A DNA stretch of 64,000 nucleotides from assembly GCF_900114495.1 (NCBI RefSeq), contig NZ_FOZI01000004.1, positions 62,001 to 126,000 of the forward strand. The letters run 5' to 3'. The notes beneath the pieces are model-generated. The model saw nothing but the letters and a program-made list of their open reading frames with translations, had not been told where the DNA came from and searched no databases. Position numbers and translations under genes: made by a program. Source of the DNA: Dyella sp. OK004 (GTDB lineage: Bacteria > Pseudomonadota > Gammaproteobacteria > Xanthomonadales > Rhodanobacteraceae). This document shows positions 53,108 through 60,480 of this stretch, piece after piece; the first letter of the stretch is position 1, and each line of letters starts with the position of its first letter.

Positions 53108-55378
53108 ATGTCAGTTCGCAAGAGTTCTATCCGCATGACGGGTCTCGCGCTGGCGTTGTTCGCGGCGCTGCATGGTGTAGCCGTTGCCGCCGATAACGAT
53201 GTGGCGCCGGCTGCTGCTGATGCCGCGGCCGACAAAGCCAAGACGCTGGATTCGGTGTCGGTGATTGGTCAGGGCGAGTCGCGCCAGGTGCAGCGCATCA
53301 CCGTCGAGGACGTGAAGGTCTTGCCGCCGGGCACCAGTCCGCTGAAGGTGCTGGCGAGCAAGCCGGGCGTGCATTTCGAGTCGTCCGATCCGTTCGGTGC
53401 GTACGAGTGGTCCACGCGTTTCAGCCTGCGCGGTTTCAATCAGAGCCGCCTTGGCTTCACGCTCGATGGCATTCCGCTTGGCGACATGAGCTACGGCAAT
53501 AACAACGGCCTGCATATCAGCCGTGCGCTGATTGCCGAGAATCTCGGCAGTGCGGAACTGGCGGAAGGCATCGGTTCGCTCGGCACGGCATCGACCAGCG
53601 ACCTGGGCGGCGCGGTGCAGTTCTTTTCCTCCGATCCCACGCCGAACTACGGCTTGACCTTTGCGCAGGGCATCGGCACCGACAGCGTGCGCCGCACCTA
53701 TGTGCGCCTGGATACGGGCAACAAGGACGGCTTCGCCATGTATCTGTCGGGCGCGTATTCCACCGTGGACAAGTGGAAAGGCGACGGCGCGCAGGAGCAG
53801 ATGCAGTTCAACGTCAAAGCCACCTACGATTTCGGCGACAGCCGCATCGGTGCGCTGCTGACCACCTCCGACCGCGACGAGACCGACTACCAGGATCTGT
53901 CGCTGGACATGCTGCATCGTCTGGGCTGGAACTGGGACAACTACGCGCCGGACTGGAACCGCGCGGTGAATGCGGCCAAGGGTGTTTACACCGGCGGTGT
54001 CAACAATCCGGACGACGCGTACTACGCCGGTCGCGGCGTGCGCAAGGACCGTATCGCCAGTGTGTTCGGTGACTTCGCGCTGGCCGAGGGCCTGCGCCTG
54101 AAGGCCACCGGTTACTACCACTACGATCGCGGCCAGGGTCACTGGTTCACGCCGTATCAGGCTTCGTTCCCGGGCACGCCGCAGGCTACGCCGATCTCGA
54201 TCCGCACCACCGAATACGGCATCGACCGCGCCGGCGCCACCGCCGCGCTGAACTGGGACATCGGTGCGCATCATCTGGAAGCGGGCGTGTGGTACGAGGA
54301 CAGCAACCACAACGTGCAGCGCAACTTCTACTACATCACCGGCCCGGTGGATGACCGCAAGTTCCTCAAGAACCCGGACCTGCGCCTGTTCTACCAGCAC
54401 TACGAAACCACCACGTACCAGTACTACATCCAGGACAGCATGCATCTGCTGGACGACCGCCTGGCGATCGACGTCGGCTTCAAGGCGCCGGACACCAAGG
54501 TCGAAGCGCGCAACATGCCGGGCACGATCAAGACCTACGCCACCGGCGACCTGACCGCCAAGAAGAACTTCCTGCCGCAGGTGGGCGCCAGCTACAAGCT
54601 GGGCGACGGTTTCGAAGTGTTCGCCTCGTACGCGAAGAACATCGCCGCGTTCCAGGCCGGTGTGACCGGTCCGCTAGCGACCACCCAGGTGGCGTTCGAC
54701 ACCTTCGGCAAGAAGCTGAAGCCGGAGCAGTCGCGCACCATCGAAGGTGGCCTGCGCAGCGTCACGGATTTCTACGAGGCCTCGCTGGCCCTGTACGACG
54801 TGAAGTTCGACAACCGCCTGCTGGTGATCTCGCAGTGCAGCGGCATCGTCGGTTGCCCCAGCGGCTATGCCAACGTCGGTTCGGCCACCAGCCGCGGCGC
54901 TGAGCTGGCCTTCAACCTCAAGCTGACCCCGGAACTGCGCTGGAACAACTCGCTGTCGTACAACCGCTCGCGCTACGACGACAACTATATGGACGGCAGC
55001 ACGCTGGTGCCGACCAAGGGCAAGACCGTAGTCGACAGCCCCAAGCAGCTGTTCTTCAGCGAGCTGGCCTGGGTCCATGGCCCGTGGGATCTGCGCGTGT
55101 CGGCCAACTACACCGGCAAGCGCTACTACACCTATACCAATGACGCCTCGGTGCCGTCGTACTGGCTGTTCAACCTGGGCGCCGGCTACGACGTGGGCAA
55201 GGTCGGCGTGGTGCAGGACCTGAAGTTCGCGCTCAACGTGACCAACCTGGCCGACAAGAAGTACTTCGGCTCCATCGGCACCAACGGCTTTATCGCCAAC
55301 GACCCGCAGGGCCAGTTCGCCACCCTGCAGGTGGGTGCCCCGCGTGCCGCGATGCTTACGGCAACCTTGCGTTTCTGA
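53108..55378 (+). CDS. TonB-dependent receptor (organophosphate-cluster paralogue 2)
   Basis: A 756-residue outer membrane receptor paralogous to the one at 47858: same box VSVIGQGESRQVQRI, plug LRGFNQSRLGFTLDGIPLGD and LAEGIGSLGTASTSDLGGA, and a barrel ending MLTATLRF. Signal peptide residues 1-28 (ALHGVAVAAD). The start at MSVRKSS was chosen over an ATG 46 codons upstream because AAAGGA is well placed before it and the signal peptide begins there. A strong terminator follows. No Pho-box-like site was seen upstream; a separate palindrome lies there instead. Confidence 0.85.
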   Translation: MSVRKSSIRMTGLALALFAALHGVAVAADNDVAPAAADAAADKAKTLDSVSVIGQGESRQVQRITVEDVKVLPPGTSPLKVLASKPGVHFESSDPFGAYEWSTRFSLRGFNQSRLGFTLDGIPLGDMSYGNNNGLHISRALIAENLGSAELAEGIGSLGTASTSDLGGAVQFFSSDPTPNYGLTFAQGIGTDSVRRTYVRLDTGNKDGFAMYLSGAYSTVDKWKGDGAQEQMQFNVKATYDFGDSRIGALLTTSDRDETDYQDLSLDMLHRLGWNWDNYAPDWNRAVNAAKGVYTGGVNNPDDAYYAGRGVRKDRIASVFGDFALAEGLRLKATGYYHYDRGQGHWFTPYQASFPGTPQATPISIRTTEYGIDRAGATAALNWDIGAHHLEAGVWYEDSNHNVQRNFYYITGPVDDRKFLKNPDLRLFYQHYETTTYQYYIQDSMHLLDDRLAIDVGFKAPDTKVEARNMPGTIKTYATGDLTAKKNFLPQVGASYKLGDGFEVFASYAKNIAAFQAGVTGPLATTQVAFDTFGKKLKPEQSRTIEGGLRSVTDFYEASLALYDVKFDNRLLVISQCSGIVGCPSGYANVGSATSRGAELAFNLKLTPELRWNNSLSYNRSRYDDNYMDGSTLVPTKGKTVVDSPKQLFFSELAWVHGPWDLRVSANYTGKRYYTYTNDASVPSYWLFNLGAGYDVGKVGVVQDLKFALNVTNLADKKYFGSIGTNGFIANDPQGQFATLQVGAPRAAMLTATLRF

Positions 55379-55387
55379 GCGAAAGAG

Positions 55388-55427
55388 GCCGCCTTTCGGG
55401 TTCTGTGAACCCGGAAGGCGGCTGTTT
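55388..55427 (+). terminator. Intrinsic terminator after TonB receptor 4
   Basis: GCCGCCTTTCGGGTTC and GAACCCGGAAGGCGGC form a 16-bp stem with one mismatch and a TGT loop, followed by TGTTT. Confidence 0.85.
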
Positions 55428-55494
55428 GCACGCCACTGCAGCCATGCGGTGGCGGCTTGGCTATGATCCGCCGGACCACCTACCGGTTGCATGC

Positions 55495-56232
55495 ATGGCC
55501 GTCCTATCTACCGCTGTACCGTCGTACGCAACATCGCGCTGGCTCAGTTTCGCCACCCTTTGCCTTGTCCTCGGCGCCATCGCCGGCGGACTGCTGGCGG
55601 AGGACACCTCGGACTGGTTGTGGCTGCATTGGGTGTGCAAACCCCTGGCCACCGCCATGGTGTTCTGGATCGCCTGGCGCACGCCGGCTCCCATCTCTCC
55701 GCGCTATCGCCAGTGGGTGCTCGGCGGCATCGGCCTGTCGCTGGTGGGCGACGTGTTGCTGATGCTCCCGCAAGATTTGTTCGTGGAAGGCCTGGTGGCT
55801 TTCCTGTTCGCGCATCTGTGCTTTCTGGTGGCACTGAGTACCGATGCGCGTTTTGGCGTGCGCCCGCTCGCCCTGCTGGGCAGCCTTGCCTACGGCGCGC
55901 TCACGCTCTGGTCGCTGTGGCCGTCGGTGCCGGAAGCATTGCAACTGCCGGTGGTGGTCTACACCGTGGTGCTGGCCACCATGGGTGGGCAGGCCATGGG
56001 GCGCGCCTGGCAACACGCCTTGCAGCGCGATGTGCTGGCGAACCCGGCATGGCTCGCCGCCTGCGGCGCCGTGCTGTTCATGGCCAGCGACACGTTGCTG
56101 GCGTGGAATCGCTTCCGCATCAACCTGCCCTGGGCAGTGTTGTGGGTGCTGGCGGCCTACTATGGTGCGTTGTGGCTGCTGGCGCGCTCCGTCGCCAGCG
56201 CCGAACCGGATGAGTTGAGCCCGCCTCTTTGA
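55495..56232 (+). CDS. Lysoplasmalogenase-like membrane protein (YhhN family)
   Basis: A 245-residue membrane protein with about eight helices and no signal peptide. It resembles YhhN/TMEM86: CKPLATAMVFWIAW near residue 50, GLSLVGDVLLMLP near 80, AFLFAHLCFLVAL, and FMASDTLLAWNRF near 200, which places the expected acidic residues in helices. Eukaryotic relatives hydrolyse vinyl-ether lysolipids; bacterial function is unproven. The start is ATG at 55495, another ATG lying four bases before. The sterol desaturase gene follows with three bases between. Confidence 0.78.
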   Translation: MAVLSTAVPSYATSRWLSFATLCLVLGAIAGGLLAEDTSDWLWLHWVCKPLATAMVFWIAWRTPAPISPRYRQWVLGGIGLSLVGDVLLMLPQDLFVEGLVAFLFAHLCFLVALSTDARFGVRPLALLGSLAYGALTLWSLWPSVPEALQLPVVVYTVVLATMGGQAMGRAWQHALQRDVLANPAWLAACGAVLFMASDTLLAWNRFRINLPWAVLWVLAAYYGALWLLARSVASAEPDELSPPL

Positions 56233-56234
56233 AC

Positions 56235-57506
56235 ATGCCGAGTTCGAGCACTCAGGAAGTCATCATCACCTGGGCGACGCCCGTGTTCTTCGCCTTGATC
56301 GCGCTGGAACTGCTGGTGGCGCGCTGGCGCGGCCGCCGTGTGTATCACGCCGGCGATGCGATCAACAGCCTCGGTTTGGGCGTGATCTCGCAGATTGCGG
56401 CGGTGTTTTCCAAATTGCTGACCCTGGGCATCTACGCCTGGTGCGTGGAACATCTGGCGCTATTCGCGTTGCCCGCCGATGCGTGGTGGGTGTGGGTGAG
56501 CGCGCTGGTGCTGTACGACTTCTTCTACTACTGGCTGCACCGCGCCGGGCATGAGGTGAACATCCTGTGGGCCGCGCATGTGGTGCATCACCAGAGCGAG
56601 GACTACAACCTGAGCACCGCGTTGCGCCAGACCGGCAGTGGCGTGTTGCTCAGCTGGATATTCTACCTGCCGATGGCGCTGCTGGGTTATCCGTTGCAGG
56701 TGTTCGTGGTGGTGGCGCTGATCGATCTGCTTTATCAGTTCTGGGTGCATACCGAACTGGTGGGGCGGCTGGGCTGGTTCGATCGTGTGTTCTGCTCACC
56801 CTCCAATCATCGCGCGCATCATGCGGTGAATGATCGTTACCTCGACAGGAACTACGGCGGCATCCTGATTTTGTGGGATCGCCTGTTCGGCAGCTTTGTG
56901 GAAGAGAGCGACGACGATCCGCCGATCTACGGCACACGTGCGCCGCTGCGTAGCTGGAATCCGCTATGGGCTAACGCCGAGGTGTATTGGGCAACGCTGA
57001 AGGATGCGTGGCACGCGCGGCGCTGGCGCGACAAGTTACTGGTGTGGATCAAGCCGCCGGGCTGGCGTCCGGTCGATGTGGCGGCGCGCTTTCCCAAGCC
57101 CGCCTTCGATATCCGGCGCGAGCGCTACCACCCGCCGCTGCCTGCCGCCCTCGTTATCTATGGTGTGGTGCAGTTCGCCTTGCTGCTGGGGATGGGTGTG
57201 CATTTCCTGGATCTGGCCAAGCGGTTGCCGGCGTCGGGGTTGCTGGCATACGCGGGATTTCTGCTGTTGAGCCTGGGTGCGCTGGGTGTGTTGCTGGAAG
57301 GGCGGCGCGCTGGGTTCTGGCTTGAGCTGCTGCGCCTGTTGGTGACGGCGATAGTGGCGCTGGCGATGGGTGGCTGGTTTGCCGTGGCGCAGCCGGGGGT
57401 TGGTTTTGCGATTGCGGCGGTTTATCTGCTGAGTGGGGTCGCGCTGGTGGGGTTGGCCCGGTGGCCCATGTCGCGTACATCAAATGAGATGCCGCGGGCG
57501 CTCTAG
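56235..57506 (+). CDS. Sterol desaturase / fatty acid hydroxylase family membrane protein
   Basis: A 423-residue di-iron membrane protein. Histidine clusters match the family: WLHRAGHEVNILWAAHVVHH (HxxxH ... HxxHH) near residue 100, and NHRAHHAVNDRYLDRNYGG near 195. Several helices precede and follow; the C-terminal 120 residues add four helices beyond the core domain. Family members hydroxylate or desaturate lipids; the substrate here is unknown. ATG at 56235 chosen; a TTG two codons earlier overlaps the upstream stop. Apparently co-transcribed with the YhhN-like gene, both lipid related. Confidence 0.85.
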   Translation: MPSSSTQEVIITWATPVFFALIALELLVARWRGRRVYHAGDAINSLGLGVISQIAAVFSKLLTLGIYAWCVEHLALFALPADAWWVWVSALVLYDFFYYWLHRAGHEVNILWAAHVVHHQSEDYNLSTALRQTGSGVLLSWIFYLPMALLGYPLQVFVVVALIDLLYQFWVHTELVGRLGWFDRVFCSPSNHRAHHAVNDRYLDRNYGGILILWDRLFGSFVEESDDDPPIYGTRAPLRSWNPLWANAEVYWATLKDAWHARRWRDKLLVWIKPPGWRPVDVAARFPKPAFDIRRERYHPPLPAALVIYGVVQFALLLGMGVHFLDLAKRLPASGLLAYAGFLLLSLGALGVLLEGRRAGFWLELLRLLVTAIVALAMGGWFAVAQPGVGFAIAAVYLLSGVALVGLARWPMSRTSNEMPRAL

Positions 57507-57508
57507 CT

Positions 57509-57550
57509 CGTCATTGACCAGCTTCACAACAGCGAAGCTGGTCAATGACG
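57509..57550. repeat. Perfect 17-base inverted repeat
   Basis: CGTCATTGACCAGCTTC and GAAGCTGGTCAATGACG are exact complements around the loop ACAACAGC. Begins two bases after the sterol desaturase stop. Without a U-run it is not a clear terminator on either strand. Confidence 0.75.
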
Positions 57551-57649
57551 GAGTAGGGAGGTCGTCAAACACCACGTCCGCGCACCCGCAGCATGGCGCC
57601 AGTGGACGCATTCGCTATGATCGCCGCTTCGTTGTCCGGGATCTTTGCG

Positions 57650-59086
57650 ATGAGCGTTGCTAGCAAGCTGTTGCGTCACAAGTCGGTCGAACAACTCCAG
57701 GCGGATGTCGGCAAGCGCGGGGATTTCCGCCGCGTGCTGGGCTTGTGGCAGCTCACCGCGATCGGTATCGGCGGCATCATCGGCGTCGGCGTGTTCGTGC
57801 TGGCCGGTCAGCAGGCGGCTTTGAACGCCGGTCCGGCAGTGGCCCTCTCGTTCCTGATCGCCGGCATTGCCAGCGCGGCAGCAGCGTTGTGTTACGCCGA
57901 ATTCGCCGGACTGATCCCGGTCACCGGCAGCGCCTACACCTACGGTTATGCGGTGCTTGGCGAGTTGCCGGCGTGGCTGATCGGTTGGGATCTGTTGCTG
58001 GAATACGCACTGATCGTGGCGGTGGTGGCGATCGGTTGGTCGGGCTATGTGCAATCCGCGCTAAGCAGCATCGGCGTCGATCTGCCGGTATGGGCCAAAG
58101 GGGCCATCGGCACTGGCGAAGGCCATGTATTCAACGTGATCGCTGCACTGGTGACGCTGGGGGTATCGGCGTTGCTGATCTTTCGCACGGAGTGGGGCGC
58201 GCGCTTCAATACGCTGGTGGTGGCGATCAAGGTCGCTGCGGTGATATTGGTGATCGGTATCGGTGCTTTTTACGTCAACCCGTCCAACTGGGTGCCGTTT
58301 ATCCCAGAGCGCGTCGTCGGTGCTGATGGCGTCGGCCATTTCGGCTTTCAAGGCGTGGCCTCTGCCGCCGCGGTCGTGTTCTTCGCGGTCTTCGGCTACG
58401 ACACGCTCACCACGGCTGCCGAGGAATCCAAGAATCCCCAGCGCGATTTGCCGCGAGCGGTGTTGTTGTCGCTTGGCATTTCCATGGCGATGTATCTGGC
58501 GGTGTCGCTGATCCTCACCGGCATCGCCCACTACAGCACGCTCAAGACCGACGCGCCGGTGGCTGATGCTTTCAAGGGTCTGGGCCTGCATTGGGTGGCG
58601 CTGACTGTTTCAGTGTCGGCTGTATTCGGACTGATAAGCGTGCTGTTCGCCTTCATGCTTGGCGCGACGCGCATCTGGTTCGCGCTTGCGCGCGATGGCC
58701 TGTTGCCGGGCTGGTTCGCGAAGGTGCACCCGCGCTATGGCACGCCGCACCGGCCGACCATTGTGCTGGGCGTGTTCACTTCGTTGGTGGCGGGCCTTTT
58801 GCCGATTGAGGAAGTGGCGAAGCTGGTGAATATCGGTGTGCTCTCTGCTTTCATCGTGATCTGTTCGTCGGTGATGCTGCTGCGCAAGCGCAAGCCGGAT
58901 TTGCATCGCTCGTTCCGCACGCCGTTGGTGCCGTTGATTCCGCTGGTCGGTATCGGGTTTTCGATCTGGTTGTTGGCGGAGTTGCCGTTGATCACCTGGA
59001 AGGTGTTTTTGATCTGGGTGAGCTTGGGGCTGGTTGTTTACTTTGCCTATGGCATCCGCCACAGCAAGTTGGAGAAGGGCGCGTAA
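57650..59086 (+). CDS. Amino acid permease (APC superfamily, CAT type)
   Basis: About 478 residues with 12 helices, starting MSVASKLLRHKSVEQLQADV and the helix 1 motif GIGGIIGVGVFVLAGQQA, followed by GLIPVTGSAYTYGYAVLGEL, FFAVFGYDTLTTAAEESKNP and MLGATRIWFALARDGLLPGW, as in the cationic amino acid transporter (YfnA-like) group. It imports amino acids by proton symport; the substrate is unknown. The start was set at the MSVAS methionine because family members begin with such RxKSxE tails, though the upstream ATG at 57593 in frame is possible and neither has a strong ribosome site. Confidence 0.85.
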   Translation: MSVASKLLRHKSVEQLQADVGKRGDFRRVLGLWQLTAIGIGGIIGVGVFVLAGQQAALNAGPAVALSFLIAGIASAAAALCYAEFAGLIPVTGSAYTYGYAVLGELPAWLIGWDLLLEYALIVAVVAIGWSGYVQSALSSIGVDLPVWAKGAIGTGEGHVFNVIAALVTLGVSALLIFRTEWGARFNTLVVAIKVAAVILVIGIGAFYVNPSNWVPFIPERVVGADGVGHFGFQGVASAAAVVFFAVFGYDTLTTAAEESKNPQRDLPRAVLLSLGISMAMYLAVSLILTGIAHYSTLKTDAPVADAFKGLGLHWVALTVSVSAVFGLISVLFAFMLGATRIWFALARDGLLPGWFAKVHPRYGTPHRPTIVLGVFTSLVAGLLPIEEVAKLVNIGVLSAFIVICSSVMLLRKRKPDLHRSFRTPLVPLIPLVGIGFSIWLLAELPLITWKVFLIWVSLGLVVYFAYGIRHSKLEKGA

Positions 59087-59100
59087 TCACGCGCACTTTG

Positions 59101-59125
59101 CACCCTCTCCCTTGGGGAGAGGGTG
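59101..59125. terminator. Perfect 11-bp hairpin after the permease gene
   Basis: CACCCTCTCCC, TTG loop, GGGAGAGGGTG, without a U-run. Similar CTCTCCC...GGGAGAG pieces recur at 59411-59440, so it may also be a degenerate family 1 fragment. Confidence 0.5.
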
Positions 59126-59151
59126 CGGCACTTGTGATATCCCCTTCTACT

Positions 59152-59360
59152 TCGTCATTCCGGCGAAGGCCGGAATCCAGTGCCTTATCGCCCGGGTTTA
59201 GCGTCTGCGTGCGCGGGCTCGCCTGCCGCGGGCTTTCGAACCGCTGCCGCGGTCCGAGTCACTTTCTCTTTGCTGGCCCAAAGAGAAAGTAACCAAAGAG
59301 AAATGGCCTGAGAGCAGGCGGTGCGCTCTGTAGCTGCGCCTTTTCCAGTGTCAGACGTCG
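59152..59360 (+). repeat. Dispersed hairpin element (family 2, copy V)
   Basis: Complete copy close to copy IV. Its head is the variant GTCATTCCGGCGAAGGCCGG AATCCAGTG (in two parts), then CGGGCTTTCGAACCGCTGCC, hairpin TCACTTTCTCTTTG / CCAAAGAGAAAGTAAC and tail GCGCCTTTTCCAGTGTCAGA. The rest of the gap 59087-59485 holds CTCTCCCC-type repeats only. Confidence 0.87.
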
Positions 59361-59485
59361 GGAAAGGTTTTTCCTTGGCCTGATCGTCTATCCGTCTCGA
59401 AGCGCCACATCTCCCTCTCCCCTCCGGGGAGAGGGTTGGGGTGAGGGGTGGGTGCTCGGGATCGCGTTGCTACTTGGTAGTGCGC

Positions 59486-59515
59486 AAAAAAAGAGGGCGC
59501 CGCTAGGCGCCCTCT
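59486..59515 (-). terminator. Intrinsic terminator of the outer membrane protein gene
   Basis: On the minus strand AGAGGGCGCC, loop TAGC, GGCGCCCTCT (10-bp perfect stem) followed by seven T. Confidence 0.9.
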
Positions 59516-59566
59516 CTGTCTTGCTTCTCACCACTCACTGCTAGCGCAGCGAGTTGCTTTCCGCTC

Positions 59567-60157
59567 TTAGAAGCGGTACTCGACGGAGGCCGAGTAAGCA
59601 GCCACGTTGGCGTTGGTCTGCGACTGGTTGCTGCCGCCGCGGCCGTACTTGACGTGGTAGTTGTCGTAGTTGATGGCGAGCGCGACGTTCTGGGTCACGT
59701 TGTAGCCCACACCCACGCCGCCGTACCAGCCGTTGTTCCAGCTGCGCTCGGTCGTGCGGGTGTCGCCGACGGTGACGCTGCCGACGCTGCGCGAACGCAG
59801 GTAGCCGGCGTGGCCGCTGACGAACCACGGGCCGTAGAAGTCGTACTTGGCGTTCACGCCGAGCAGGACGGCCTTCGGCTGCACGCCGATGGTGGCGTTG
59901 CCGATCTTGTCCTTGGCCTGGCCGAGCGAGGTGAAGCCGGCTTCGGCGCCGACGATGTTGTTCCAGCGCCAGCCGAAGCGGACGCTCTGGAACACGTCGC
60001 TCTTGTCGGAGATACCGCCGACGCGGTAGTTGCTCTGACCCAGGTTGCCGGTCACGAAGAAGTTGTTGAGCTGGTTGCTGCTGGCGTCATCGGCCTGGGC
60101 AGCAAACGGGGACAGGGCAGCGACGGCCAGCACGGCCGAAAGCAGAGTCTTGTTCAT
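59567..60157 (-). CDS. Small outer membrane beta-barrel protein
   Basis: A 196-residue protein with a signal peptide (residues 1-22, ending AAQAD) and an OmpA/OmpX-like beta-barrel: FFVTGNLGQSNYRV, VRFGWRWNNIVGAEAGFTSL, AKYDFYGPWFVSGHAGYL, GWYGGVGVGYNVTQNVALAI and the C-terminal ASVEYRF with terminal Phe. It has no OmpA peptidoglycan-binding domain. GGAG is nine bases before the ATG. Function unknown; such proteins serve as structural or adhesion barrels. Confidence 0.85.
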   Translation of the reverse strand: MNKTLLSAVLAVAALSPFAAQADDASSNQLNNFFVTGNLGQSNYRVGGISDKSDVFQSVRFGWRWNNIVGAEAGFTSLGQAKDKIGNATIGVQPKAVLLGVNAKYDFYGPWFVSGHAGYLRSRSVGSVTVGDTRTTERSWNNGWYGGVGVGYNVTQNVALAINYDNYHVKYGRGGSNQSQTNANVAAYSASVEYRF

Positions 60158-60480
60158 GGAGAACTCCATCTTCTTTTTTGTGGTTGCCCGGCGCGACGCA
60201 TAGGGGGAGTCGTCGCGGCGGCCCGCGCGGGGTTCGCGGGGACCGGAAGGATAAGGGCGTTTTTACATTTCAAAACCCCTGAGGGGGTTCCGAGATAGGC
60301 GAGGTTCAGTCTTGTGAATCCTGCCTCCAGACCCGCATGACCCGCGCTACAAGGGCTAAAGCGAGGCCTTTCATGACCTCTGGCATGGGGTGCGGCATGC
60401 CGTCGCGGTCTAGCATCGGACAGTCATATGCCGTTCAACGTCCGGTCACGGACGTGCGGGTTTTGCCACAGGAGACCGTT
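60158..60480. other. Divergent intergenic region between the outer membrane protein and M61 genes
   Basis: Holds the upstream regions of both genes. A short ACCCCTGAGGGGGT hairpin lies near 60275. No confident promoter was found. The frame of the M61 gene is open through its right half, but without family similarity, and the TTG at 60481 has the better ribosome site. Confidence 0.5.

Noticed and set aside
59101-59125. Rho-independent terminator of the permease gene
   Set aside because: The stem is perfect but no U-run follows and similar pieces recur nearby as repeats, so it is listed with low confidence only.
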